A stretch of DNA of 33,912 nt from an uncultured Roseovarius sp. (lineage in GTDB: Bacteria; Pseudomonadota; Alphaproteobacteria; Rhodobacterales; Rhodobacteraceae), in contig CAKZYL010000381.1 of NCBI GenBank assembly GCA_937884705.1, positions 1-33,912 of the forward strand, in the 5' to 3' direction. The notes beneath the pieces were generated by a model that saw only the letters and a list, made by a program, of their open reading frames with translations, did not search any database and was not told the origin of the DNA. The translations under genes were made by a program, and so were the position numbers. Shown piece by piece: positions 9,973 through 19,562 of the stretch. Within the stretch, counting starts at the first letter, position 1, and each line of letters begins with the position of its first letter.

Positions 9973-11601
9973 ATGGGATGGATGAGGGATGAAACCGGCC
10001 TGGATAAGACGGCAGCCAATTTTGTTCCGCTGACACCGCTGTCGCATCTGCGGCGTGCAGCCAAGCTTTTCCCACACCACGAGGCGCTGGTCTATGGGTC
10101 GTTCCGCAAGACCTATGCGGAGTATTATGAGCGTTGTACGCGCCTCGCCTCCGCATTGGCCAAGATGGGCGTGCAGCCGGGCGACGTTGTGGCGACGGTT
10201 CTGCCCAACATTCCCGCCCATGTAGAAGCCCATTTCGGCGTTCCGGCCTGTGGCGGTGTGCTCAATGCGATCAACATCCGTCTTGAGGCCGAAACGATCT
10301 CATACATCTTCGAGCACGGTGAGGCGAAGGTCGTGCTGGTCGACCCTCAGTTCATGAATGTGGTGCAGGATGCGATTGCGCAGATGAACGGACCAGCACC
10401 GCAGATCATCGAAGTGGCCGACGATCAAGGTGGCGTGCACGCGGCCACGGAATACCCAGAGTACGAAGATTTCTTGGCGGGTGGAGACCCGGATTTCGAC
10501 TGGGTGATGCCAAAAGACGAATGGGAGAGCTTGGCGCTGAACTATACCTCTGGCACGACGGGTCGACCCAAAGGCGTGGTGTATCACCACCGCGGCGCGT
10601 ATTTGATGACGATGGGTACAGCGATTACATGGCCGATCCCGCGCCATCCGAAATACCTCACGATCGTGCCGCTCTTTCATTGCAACAACTGGAATCACAC
10701 ATGGGCGATGCCGATGCTGGGCGGCACCATTGTGTGCTGCCGCGATGTCACCGCCAAGAATATCTATGACGGGATCGCGGATGAAGGCGTTACGCATTTC
10801 GGGGCCGCACCCATCGTGTTGAACACGGTGATCAACGCCCGTGACAACGAACGTCGCGACTTTGACCATGTTGTCGAGGTGTTCACTGCGGGTGCGCCTC
10901 CCCCTGCGGCGACGCTCAAGGCCATTGAGCCACTGGGGTTCAATGTGACGCAAGTCTACGGGCTGACGGAAACCTACGGCCATGTCACCGAGTGCCTATG
11001 GCACGACGCCTGGAACGACGCGCCCGAGGAAGAGCGGTATGCCATTAAAGCGCGCACCGGCGTGCTGATGCCCATGATGGAAGAGATCACCTCTATGGAT
11101 CCTGATGCGATGACGCAGATCGAGATGGACACAGAGGCACAAGGCGAGATTATGATCCGCGGCAACGCGGTGATGAAAGGATATCTAAAGAACCCAGAGG
11201 CGACAGCTGAGGCCTTCCGCGGTGGATACTTTCATTCCGGAGATATCGCCTACCAGCACCCTGACGGTTATCTCAAGGTCGCCGACCGCGCCAAAGACAT
11301 CATTATTTCAGGGGGTGAGAACATCTCTTCCGTGGAGGTAGAAGGCGCCTTGATGCATCACCCAGCAGTATCGCTCTGCGCCGTGGTCGCATTGGCCGAT
11401 GACAAATGGGGCGAGGTGCCTTGCGCCTTTATTGAAACCAAGGATGGCGCGACCGTTACTGGAGACGAGATCATTGCGTTCGCGCGAGAGCGGTTGGCGG
11501 GGTTCAAGACCCCCAAAAAGGTTGTGTTCCAAGATCTGCCCAAAACCTCGACAGGCAAGATCCAAAAATACGAACTGCGCAAGATCGCTGCAGAGGCTTA
11601 A
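9973..11601 (+). CDS. AMP-forming acyl-CoA synthetase
   Basis: 542 aa; YTSGTTGRPKGVVYHHRGAYL (A3), YGLTETYG, YFHSGDIAYQHPDGYLKVADRAKDIIISGGENISS, PKTSTGKIQKYELR; SD AGGGAGGG upstream. Confidence 0.93.
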   Translation: MGWMRDETGLDKTAANFVPLTPLSHLRRAAKLFPHHEALVYGSFRKTYAEYYERCTRLASALAKMGVQPGDVVATVLPNIPAHVEAHFGVPACGGVLNAINIRLEAETISYIFEHGEAKVVLVDPQFMNVVQDAIAQMNGPAPQIIEVADDQGGVHAATEYPEYEDFLAGGDPDFDWVMPKDEWESLALNYTSGTTGRPKGVVYHHRGAYLMTMGTAITWPIPRHPKYLTIVPLFHCNNWNHTWAMPMLGGTIVCCRDVTAKNIYDGIADEGVTHFGAAPIVLNTVINARDNERRDFDHVVEVFTAGAPPPAATLKAIEPLGFNVTQVYGLTETYGHVTECLWHDAWNDAPEEERYAIKARTGVLMPMMEEITSMDPDAMTQIEMDTEAQGEIMIRGNAVMKGYLKNPEATAEAFRGGYFHSGDIAYQHPDGYLKVADRAKDIIISGGENISSVEVEGALMHHPAVSLCAVVALADDKWGEVPCAFIETKDGATVTGDEIIAFARERLAGFKTPKKVVFQDLPKTSTGKIQKYELRKIAAEA

Positions 11602-11626
11602 ACGCCTCAGGCAGAGCTTCAACGAA

Positions 11627-11656
11627 CAAAAAAGCCCGGCATTTGCATGCCGGGCA
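11627..11656 (-). terminator. Rho-independent terminator of the TonB-dependent receptor gene
   Basis: Minus strand GCCCGGCATGCAAATGCCGGGC followed by TTTTTT. Confidence 0.85.
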
Positions 11657-11684
11657 GTTTGGTTTCTCTGCTTTTATCCTTGGT

Positions 11685-13733
11685 TTAGAAGACCTTCGAC
11701 ACTGAGAAAATGAAGTTGCGGCCTTCTGCCTGCCGCGCCGACAATTGCGGACGGTAGTTGCGGTCAAACACATTCTCGATGCTCAGACGAAATTCGGTAT
11801 CTTCCCAAACGCCACTCTCTGGCGCCACTGTCACACGAATATTGTTAACGAAGAAGTCTGACGCGCGACCAAGTTGGTTGGTACGGCCACCAGCCCCATA
11901 GATACCTTCCCAGCTTACATCCACGCCGCTTGCAAATTTGCGACCAACAGTCAGACGCGCCGTGTCCTGAGCGACACCCCGGAAGGTTTGTTCTATTCCG
12001 CTGGCCAAGGTTTCTTCTGCATCCACGATCTGGCCATTAAAATCAGCGTAGTAGCCCTCCAATGTGGCGTAGGACGCCTCAAGCTCAAGCCCCATTGTAT
12101 CTATATCCGTGACGCCAGAGAACGAGTTCACATCCGACAATTCTGTGAAATAGACGTTTCCTTTGACGGCAAGGTTGTCGCCTTCTAAGAACACACCGAC
12201 GCTATCGTAAGACGCCCCGAATTCGTAGGTCGTCGCTTCCTCTGACTTCGGAAAAACCGGCACAAGCACGTCGTCAATGATCGGCAAAACCTCTGTGTAG
12301 GCCCAGCTGCCAAAGAGCGCAAAACCATTATTGAAGCCATACCGCGCCGACAACCCGCCCATAAGCGCGTCATCGCTAAATTTCACGTTATTGGCGGTAT
12401 CGGTGACGGACTGATCCTCGTAGCGAAGCGCGGGCGTGAACGTCCAGTTGCCGACGTCGATCTCATTCACGACGAAAATGGCCCAGCTTTCTTTTTCGCC
12501 TTCTGGGACACCGATGAGGGCTTGGCCTGGCAGGGGCCGGTCGCGAAACTGATATTCGAGGCCTGCGACCAGATTGTGGTTCAATGCACCGGTTGTAAAG
12601 AATGAACGGTTTTTCGCCGTTACAGTCGTTGTTTCGTACACCTGATCCGCGTTGAACGTGCCACATACGAAAGCCTCTAAACCAAAAGGTGGACAAGGGG
12701 CTTCAATGCCTATCACTGGCGGAAATGGAGCGAAGGGATTCGGTATGGTTCCCACGCCTGACAGAAAGATCCGTTCATCGGCAAACGAGTATTGCAGGCT
12801 GAAATCCACCAGATCGTTCCCAATCGGGTTGTAGCCATACTTTACAGCCAAGGTCGTCGAATCCACGAACCTGTCCACGTTGCCGAGGAAAGCGGGAAAC
12901 GCCGTGAAAGATTCAAACGGCACGTTAAACTGAGATGTCTGTGCGTCGGTGTAAGACGCCTCGATGCTGTGCTCATTATCGTTCCCAAAGGTCAGTTTAC
13001 CTTTCAGCAACCAGGAGGGATCATCAACAGCCCCGGTCGCAGGGTTGATCTGCCGTCCAGCGCCGTCTTCGCGAATGCCCAACTCTCGCTGGGTGTAATT
13101 GAAGAGAAATTCCGCGTTCTGAGTTGGCATCCATGCGAACGTACCCGACCGCGTAATGCCCTGACCATTTGTTCGGTACTCAAGCAGAGGCCGGAAGGCA
13201 AAGCCGGGCTCACCGCCCAAAACGTCAGATGCGTCGATCGTCTCCAACCGAACCACACCACCTACGACGCCAGAGCCGAATTCAAAAGATCCCGTGGTGC
13301 CCCGGATCACTTCCACTTCTTTGTAGAGATAGGGATCGGTGAAAAGCTGCGTGGAGTTACGATAAAATTCTTCCGCACCGCGGGTCACGCCGTCGATCTG
13401 GATCAGCACTTTGTTGTCTGTGCCGAAAGTGAAGTTTGACCCAAAGCCACGAATGTTGATACCCGATCCAACCGGCGTAGCTCCGTTGATCAGTGTCACA
13501 CCCGGCACCGAGTCGATCAACCCCGCGATCGTACCCGCCTGACGGTCTCTGATCTCTGTTTCGTCCACAACGGTCACAGCCGTCGCGGTATCCGTGCGAA
13601 CTTCTCGCTTACTTTCCCCAAGCACCAATGTGCCCAGATCCACTGCACCATCCTGGGCCACGGCCGCGGATGATGACAGCGCCAGGCCCATGCTGGTGGA
13701 CCCCAATAGCAACCACTTCGTGATATGCGGCAT
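11685..13733 (-). CDS. TonB-dependent outer-membrane receptor, possibly heme/siderophore
   Basis: 682 aa; signal peptide ending AAVAQ, plug-domain INIRGFGSNFTFGTDNKVLIQIDGV, VEVIRGTTGSFEFGSGVVGGVVRLET, C-terminal strand ending in aromatic FIFSVSKVF. Confidence 0.9.
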   Translation of the reverse strand: MPHITKWLLLGSTSMGLALSSSAAVAQDGAVDLGTLVLGESKREVRTDTATAVTVVDETEIRDRQAGTIAGLIDSVPGVTLINGATPVGSGINIRGFGSNFTFGTDNKVLIQIDGVTRGAEEFYRNSTQLFTDPYLYKEVEVIRGTTGSFEFGSGVVGGVVRLETIDASDVLGGEPGFAFRPLLEYRTNGQGITRSGTFAWMPTQNAEFLFNYTQRELGIREDGAGRQINPATGAVDDPSWLLKGKLTFGNDNEHSIEASYTDAQTSQFNVPFESFTAFPAFLGNVDRFVDSTTLAVKYGYNPIGNDLVDFSLQYSFADERIFLSGVGTIPNPFAPFPPVIGIEAPCPPFGLEAFVCGTFNADQVYETTTVTAKNRSFFTTGALNHNLVAGLEYQFRDRPLPGQALIGVPEGEKESWAIFVVNEIDVGNWTFTPALRYEDQSVTDTANNVKFSDDALMGGLSARYGFNNGFALFGSWAYTEVLPIIDDVLVPVFPKSEEATTYEFGASYDSVGVFLEGDNLAVKGNVYFTELSDVNSFSGVTDIDTMGLELEASYATLEGYYADFNGQIVDAEETLASGIEQTFRGVAQDTARLTVGRKFASGVDVSWEGIYGAGGRTNQLGRASDFFVNNIRVTVAPESGVWEDTEFRLSIENVFDRNYRPQLSARQAEGRNFIFSVSKVF

Positions 13734-13981
13734 ACCCGTTCCCTCCGATATACAGATAAAGCTGAGTGCGCTCTAGCTAACGGAAGGCTTGCTGGTATTT
13801 ATTTGTTCACGCAATTTCGGTCTATTAACCCGTTTTTTGTGAGTCAAGCGCCCCCAATAAGCAAACCAAATGGTGGCGCTTTTGCCACATCAAAAAGGGC
13901 ACGTCACAGGCTGCATTTGCTTGCTTTTGAGGTGAAAAAATCTCGAGCGCGCAACCAGAAGTGGGGCACGTGAAATTCAAC

Positions 13982-15790
13982 TCAAGATGCGCGTGACACG
14001 GCGTCTTCACTGGTCTGCAACCGCCAAAGAGCCGCATACCGACCGTTCTTGGCAAGCAAGTCCCCGTGCCTGCCTTCTTCCATCACTTCTCCTGCTTCCA
14101 GCACCACGATCCGGTCGGCCTCCGCAACCGTCGACAGGCGGTGGGCGATGGTGATCACAGTGCGCCCTTCACTGGCGCGCGCCAGCGCATCCTGGATGCC
14201 GTGCTCTGTTTCTGAATCAAGCGCGCTTGTTGCCTCATCCAAAAGCAGGATGGGTGGATCTTTGAGAAACGTGCGGGCAATACCGACGCGTTGCTTTTCA
14301 CCACCAGAGAGTTTCAACCCGCGTTCGCCCACCTGGGTGTCATAGCCCTCCGGAAGTCCAATGATAAAATCATGGATCTGCGCGGCGCGCGCGGCCTCTT
14401 CGACATCGGCCTGCGTCGCCCCTTCGCGGCCATAGGCGATATTGTAGCCAATGGTATCATTGAACAGCACTGTATCCTGTGGCACCACGCCGATCGCCGC
14501 ATGAAGGCTGTCTTGGGTGACGTTGCGAATGTCTTGTCCATCAATGCGCACCGCACCGCCAGCCGCATCGTAAAACCTGAACAAAAGCCGCCCGATGGTG
14601 GACTTGCCAGATCCAGACGGGCCCACGATCGCGACCGTTTCGCCCGCGTCCACTCGGATCGAGGCCTGCTTTAGGATAGGACGATCCTGCGAGTACGCAA
14701 AAGAAACGTTGTCGAGCGTCACAGTACCTCCGCTCACCGTCAGAGGCTTTGCATCGGGCTTGTCTGCCACGTCCGCATTTCGTTCCAGCAGATCAAACAT
14801 TTCACCCATATCCACAAGCGCCTGCCGGATCTCGCGATACACAAAGCCCAAGAAATTGAGCGGCATGGTGATCTGGATCATGTAGGCATTGACCATCACG
14901 AAGTCGCCCACAGTCATCGTCCCATTCTGGACGCCGATCGCGGCCATGACCATGACGCCCACAAGGCCCGACGTGATCAAAAGCGCCTGACCAACGTTGA
15001 GAAACGCCAGCGAGTAAGACGTCTTCAGAGCCGCAGTTTCATAGCCTTCCATGGCCACGTCATAGCGCGCAGCCTCACGCCCTTCTGCGCCGAAATACTT
15101 GACCGTTTCAAAGTTGAGCAGGCTGTCGATCGCCTTTTGATTGGCATCGGTATCCTGATCATTCATCTGCTTGCGCAGACGCACGCGCCATTCGGTGACT
15201 TTGATCGTAAAGCCCACATAAAGAATGACGACGCCGAGAACGACGGCCATGTACCAAAAGTCAAACACCGCCCAAAGCACAATGGAAATCATCAAGAGTT
15301 CGAGCAGTAGCGGGCCAACGGAAAGCAGCAAAAAGCGCAGGAGGAATTCTACGCCTTTGACGCCGCGCTCAATGATGCGGGACAGCCCGCCGGTTTTGCG
15401 CGAGATATGATAGCTGAGCGACATCTGGTGGATGTGCCGAAACGTACGTAGCGCAAGCTGGCGCAAGGCCCGTTGACCCACACGCGCAAAGATCACATCG
15501 CGCAGCTGCTGAAACCCGATGTTGAGCAGCCGGGCCATGCCGTAGGCGATCGTGAGGCCGACGGCCCCAAGCGCCAGCGTCCAAGCCTCGCCAGAGGATT
15601 CTCCTGAGAGGGTATCAACGGCGGCCTTGTAGAAAAACGGCGTTCCCACGGCGACCAATTTGGCGACAAACAACGCCGCCAGCGCAGCGACGACGCGCCT
15701 TTTTATCCAAGGCTGATCTGCTGGCCATAGGTACGGCGCGACCTCTCGGATCGTGCGCAAGCCTTTTTCTTGTGTGTCGGGTCGGGCCAC
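13982..15790 (-). CDS. ABC exporter (TMD-NBD fusion), Atm1/heavy-metal-transporter type
   Basis: 602 aa; Walker A GPSGSGKST, signature LSGGEKQRVGIARTFLKDPPILLLDEATSALDSETE, H-loop TIAHRLST; N-terminus RTIREVAPYLWP typical of Atm1-like half transporters. Confidence 0.9.
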   Translation of the reverse strand: MARPDTQEKGLRTIREVAPYLWPADQPWIKRRVVAALAALFVAKLVAVGTPFFYKAAVDTLSGESSGEAWTLALGAVGLTIAYGMARLLNIGFQQLRDVIFARVGQRALRQLALRTFRHIHQMSLSYHISRKTGGLSRIIERGVKGVEFLLRFLLLSVGPLLLELLMISIVLWAVFDFWYMAVVLGVVILYVGFTIKVTEWRVRLRKQMNDQDTDANQKAIDSLLNFETVKYFGAEGREAARYDVAMEGYETAALKTSYSLAFLNVGQALLITSGLVGVMVMAAIGVQNGTMTVGDFVMVNAYMIQITMPLNFLGFVYREIRQALVDMGEMFDLLERNADVADKPDAKPLTVSGGTVTLDNVSFAYSQDRPILKQASIRVDAGETVAIVGPSGSGKSTIGRLLFRFYDAAGGAVRIDGQDIRNVTQDSLHAAIGVVPQDTVLFNDTIGYNIAYGREGATQADVEEAARAAQIHDFIIGLPEGYDTQVGERGLKLSGGEKQRVGIARTFLKDPPILLLDEATSALDSETEHGIQDALARASEGRTVITIAHRLSTVAEADRIVVLEAGEVMEEGRHGDLLAKNGRYAALWRLQTSEDAVSRAS

Positions 15791-15926
15791 TGAAATCCTG
15801 CCATGCCTTGAGACGGGTTGGGTGCATGGGTGAACTTATTTCCGCAGCCCACCCATTTCCAGTGCACAGGTGCACAGTACGATCTGCGCTTTGTGCGATC
15901 CTTGCAAAATGTCTTAAGCGACCTGC

Positions 15927-17495
15927 CTAGGACACATCTTTGTAGCTGATCTCACGGCGATCCGACCCACCTACCTTCTCGCGACGCACCAAAAGGCGGT
16001 TCAGCGCCACCACATAGGCTTTGGCAGAAGCCACAACCGTGTCAGTGTCTGCAGATTGGCCCGTGGCCACGTAGCCATCCTCTTCCAATCGCACGGTCAC
16101 TGTGGCCTGGGCATCCGTGCCCTCAGTTACGGCATGCACTTGATAGAGCGACAGGCGCGCAGTGTTGGGGTGCAGCGCGCGCACCGCGCGGAAGGTGGCA
16201 TCCACGGGGCCGTCGCCGGTCTCTGTGGCAGACACTTCTTGGCCGTCGATCGACATCACCAGGTCCGCCTTCGCCTTACCAGACGTGCCGCACATGACAG
16301 CCAATGACGAGATCAGGAGACGATCGTTCTCCAGATCCTCACCCGCGGTCACGAGCGCGATCAGATCTTCGTCGTAAACCTCTTTTTTGCGATCCGCGAG
16401 TTCTTTAAAGCGCACGAACACGTCGTTGAGCTGATTGTCGGCCAGTTCATAGCCCAGATCGCTGAGCTTGGAGCGCAAGGCAGCACGACCGGAATGCTTG
16501 CCCATCACGATATTGGTCTCTGTTAGGCCCACATCTTCGGGACGCATGATCTCAAAGGTCTCGGCGTTTTTGAGCATGCCATCCTGATGGATGCCAGATT
16601 CGTGTGCGAAGGCGTTTTTACCGACGATGGCTTTGTTGAACTGCACGTTGAAGCCAGACACCGTCGCGACACGCCGGCTGACATGCATGATCTTTGTTGT
16701 GTCGATATCGGTGTAATAGGGCATGATATCGCCCCGCACCTTCATCGCCATAACCACTTCTTCCAGAGCGGTGTTGCCAGCCCGTTCGCCCAATCCGTTG
16801 ATGGTGCATTCGATCTGGCGCGCGCCACCCGCCACAGCGGCCAGTGCATTGGCCGTCGCCATGCCGAGATCGTTGTGACAGTGAGTGGCAAATACCACCT
16901 CATCAGCGCCCGGCACCTCTGCGATCAGGCGCGCAATGAGATCAGCGCTTTCGACCGGGGCCGTGTATCCCACCGTGTCTGGGATGTTGATCGTGGAGGC
17001 CCCGGCTTTGATCGCGATGTCGACCACGCGGGCCAGGTAATCCCATTCCGTGCGGGTGGCATCCATGGGTGACCATTGCACGTTGTCGCAAAGGTTGCGC
17101 GCATGGGTGACCGTTTCGTGAATGCGATCGGCCATTTCGTCTTTGGTCAGGTTAGGGATGGCCCGATGCAGGGGGGACGTGCCGATGAAAGTGTGAATGC
17201 GCGGGCGTTTGGCGTGCTGTACCGCCTCCCAGCAGCGATCAATGTCTTTGATATTGGCGCGGGCAAGCCCGCAGATGATGGCGGTCTCGGCGCGCTTTGA
17301 GATCTCGCTCACAGCCTGAAAATCGCCCTCGGATGCAATGGGGAATCCCGCCTCAATGATGTCCACGCCCATCTCATCCAAGAGCCCCGCGATCTCGAGC
17401 TTTTCATTGTGGGTCATGGTGGCGCCGGGGCTTTGTTCGCCGTCGCGCAGAGTGGTGTCAAAAATGACGACTCTGTCTTTGTCGGAATTGGTCAT
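15927..17495 (-). CDS. leuA: 2-isopropylmalate synthase
   Basis: 522 aa; VIFDTTLRDGEQSPGATM, HCHNDLGMATANALAAV, INGLGERAGNTALEEVVMA, HESGIHQDGMLK, C-terminal regulatory domain. Confidence 0.97.
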   Translation of the reverse strand: MTNSDKDRVVIFDTTLRDGEQSPGATMTHNEKLEIAGLLDEMGVDIIEAGFPIASEGDFQAVSEISKRAETAIICGLARANIKDIDRCWEAVQHAKRPRIHTFIGTSPLHRAIPNLTKDEMADRIHETVTHARNLCDNVQWSPMDATRTEWDYLARVVDIAIKAGASTINIPDTVGYTAPVESADLIARLIAEVPGADEVVFATHCHNDLGMATANALAAVAGGARQIECTINGLGERAGNTALEEVVMAMKVRGDIMPYYTDIDTTKIMHVSRRVATVSGFNVQFNKAIVGKNAFAHESGIHQDGMLKNAETFEIMRPEDVGLTETNIVMGKHSGRAALRSKLSDLGYELADNQLNDVFVRFKELADRKKEVYDEDLIALVTAGEDLENDRLLISSLAVMCGTSGKAKADLVMSIDGQEVSATETGDGPVDATFRAVRALHPNTARLSLYQVHAVTEGTDAQATVTVRLEEDGYVATGQSADTDTVVASAKAYVVALNRLLVRREKVGGSDRREISYKDVS

Positions 17496-17516
17496 GGGGG
17501 ATCTCTTTTCAAATGT

Positions 17517-17589
17517 CCTAAGCTGGCGGCGCGGGTCTCATCCTCTGAGCGGTCGCGCCGGATCAGGGCACGCTCAGAGGCGGCTTAGG
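17517..17589 (-). promoter_or_regulatory. Putative attenuator RNA region upstream of leuA
   Basis: Perfect 10-bp inverted repeat (17571-17580 with 17542-17551), competing 7-bp stem (17554-17560 with 17527-17533), outer 7-bp CCTAAGC/GCTTAGG (17583-17589 with 17517-17523). No U-tract is visible after the candidate terminator stem. Confidence 0.68.
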
Positions 17590-17639
17590 AGCAGCAGGAG
17601 AGAAAGACAAGCGAATGGCCTGCCTTTGATGGGTGTCAT
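17574..17639 (-). CDS. Putative leucine leader peptide (leuL-like) of leuA, MTPIKGRPFACLSLLLLLSRL*
   Basis: Read directly: ATG ACA CCC ATC AAA GGC AGG CCA TTC GCT TGT CTT TCT CTC CTG CTG CTC CTA AGC CGC CTC TGA; 7 of the last 10 sense codons are Leu; AGGA just upstream; about 80 nt before the leuA ATG on the same strand; followed by inverted repeats. Confidence 0.82.
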   Translation of the reverse strand: MTPIKGRPFACLSLLLLLSRL

Positions 17640-17753
17640 ATGATCCTGCGAAGTCATTGGTGCACTATAGGCTGAGCTTGTGCATTTGCCTAGATGTGTT
17701 GCGCGAGAAAGCGGGAGCGCTCGTCGCTTCCTTTCGGGCGCGCCTCGCTTGTG

Positions 17754-19412
17754 TCAGATGCTGTCGCGGAACCGGTTTACGATTGGATAGCGACGATCCA
17801 GCCAGAAGGCGCGTTTGGACAGCCGCGTGCCGGGCGCGGACTGGAAACGCTTGTATTCTGCAATGTAGATGAGGTGTTCGACGCGATTGGCATCCTCGCG
17901 CGTGTATCCCGCGTTGATGCAGTCTTCGATTGAACCATCCTGATCAATCAGAATGTCTAGGATCCCGTCCAAAACAGGGTAATCGGGAAGAGAATCGCTG
18001 TCTTTCTGGTCGGGCTTGAGCTCTGCCGAGGGCGGTTTTTCAATCACACGTACCGGGATCACCTCACCCGAAGGCCCCATCATCCAAGGTCTGTGGTTTT
18101 CGTTGCGCCAGCGGCAGATCTCAAAAACTCGGGTTTTATAGAGGTCTTTGATCGGGTTATAGCCCCCCGACATATCGCCGTAGATCGTCGCATAACCCAC
18201 CGCGACCTCGGATTTGTTGCCCGTGGTCAGCAACATCTCTCCGAATTTATTGCTGAGCGCCATCAAAAGCAGCCCACGCAGCCGCGATTGCAGGTTTTCT
18301 TCGGTGATGTCGGGCTCTCTGCCTTCAAAAAGCGGCGCCAGAGTGTTGGTCACCGCGTCGCGGCCTTCTTTGATCGGCACGTAATCGTATCGCGCGCCCA
18401 AGTTCTCAGCGACCGCTTTCGCGTCCTCCAGTGATGATTGCGATGTGTACTCGGATGGCAGCATCACACAGCGGACATTTTCGGGTCCCAAGGCATCGGC
18501 GGCGATCGTGGCCACGATGGCACTGTCGATCCCGCCCGAGAGGCCCAACAGGACCTGAGAGAAACCAGTCTTTCGCAAATAGTCCCTGAGCGAAAGCACC
18601 ATGGCACGGTAGTCCAGCTCATAGGCGTCGGGAATCGAGGCCAACGCTCCTTTGACTGCACGCCAGCCGCCCGGGCCGCGCACAAGATCAAGCTGTGTGA
18701 TCGCCTCTTCCATAACCGGCATTTGCAGCGCCAGCTCTCCACCGGGGTTGAGCACAAAGGTGCCGCCATCAAACATCTGATCATCCTGGCCGCCCACCAG
18801 ATTGAGGTAGATGAGCGGCAGACCGGTTTCGACCACGCGGGCGACCATCAGGTTCTGGCGCTCCTCCAACTTGTTTCGGTAGTAAGGCGATCCATTGGGC
18901 ACCAGCAAAAACTCCGCGCCCGTCTCTGCCAAGGTCTCTGACACCTCCATATGCCAGGCATCTTCGCAAATCGGGCTGCCCACGCGCACACCGTCCACCA
19001 CGTAAGGCCCGCCCAATGGCCCTGCATCGTAGACCCGCACTTCGTCAAAGACGGTTTCATTGGGCAACTCGTGTTTGAGCACGCAGGTTTGGATCTGTCC
19101 TTTTTTAAGAATGTAGTACCCATTGTGCAGCGCACCATCCACAACAGCTGGGCCCCCGATGGCCAAGGCCGGACCGTCGGCACAGTCCTTGGCCAGTGCC
19201 TCTATCGCCCGGATCGCGGCATTGTGAAAGGCGGGCTTCACCACCAGATCCTGGGTGTTGTAGCCCGTGATGAACATCTCCGGCAGCGCCACCAGCTGCG
19301 CCCCAGCCGCGCGTCCCTCCTCCCAAGCGGAGCGGGCCAAGGCCGCGTTGCCAGCAATGTCTCCAACGGTCGCATTGAGTTGCGCCAAAGTGATGCGGAA
19401 ACGGTCTGTCAT
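17754..19412 (-). CDS. nadE: Glutamine-dependent NAD+ synthetase
   Basis: 552 aa; N-terminal nitrilase-like glutaminase domain (VALPEMFITGYNTQDLV, GSPICEDAWH), C-terminal LLGLSGGIDSAIVATIAADALG and TTGNKSEVAVGYATIYGDMSGGYNPIKDLYKT. Confidence 0.96.
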   Translation of the reverse strand: MTDRFRITLAQLNATVGDIAGNAALARSAWEEGRAAGAQLVALPEMFITGYNTQDLVVKPAFHNAAIRAIEALAKDCADGPALAIGGPAVVDGALHNGYYILKKGQIQTCVLKHELPNETVFDEVRVYDAGPLGGPYVVDGVRVGSPICEDAWHMEVSETLAETGAEFLLVPNGSPYYRNKLEERQNLMVARVVETGLPLIYLNLVGGQDDQMFDGGTFVLNPGGELALQMPVMEEAITQLDLVRGPGGWRAVKGALASIPDAYELDYRAMVLSLRDYLRKTGFSQVLLGLSGGIDSAIVATIAADALGPENVRCVMLPSEYTSQSSLEDAKAVAENLGARYDYVPIKEGRDAVTNTLAPLFEGREPDITEENLQSRLRGLLLMALSNKFGEMLLTTGNKSEVAVGYATIYGDMSGGYNPIKDLYKTRVFEICRWRNENHRPWMMGPSGEVIPVRVIEKPPSAELKPDQKDSDSLPDYPVLDGILDILIDQDGSIEDCINAGYTREDANRVEHLIYIAEYKRFQSAPGTRLSKRAFWLDRRYPIVNRFRDSI

Positions 19413-19562
19413 GGCGCAGTGCTCTCCTGGTTTGGCGTTGATTTAGCAGATGGGCAGGCAAGGGAAAGCGGATTTGGCCGAAACACGTTGTCACGCCCGG
19501 GTGCCTCAATTAACATTTCGCCTCATACAAACGGTTCGAATGACCGCATATGAGAGGCAAAG

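Noticed and set aside
9861-10064. N-terminal extension of the sulfotransferase ORF
   Set aside because: Would overlap the 5' end of the well-supported divergent acyl-CoA synthetase gene; conserved domain begins after an internal Met.
15861-15878. GTGCACAGGTGCAC double palindrome upstream of the ABC exporter
   Set aside because: Too short to distinguish from chance without comparative data.
19531-19545. GGTTCGAAT resembling a tRNA T-loop
   Set aside because: No acceptor, D or anticodon arms around it; better explained by the hairpin upstream of the MORN gene.
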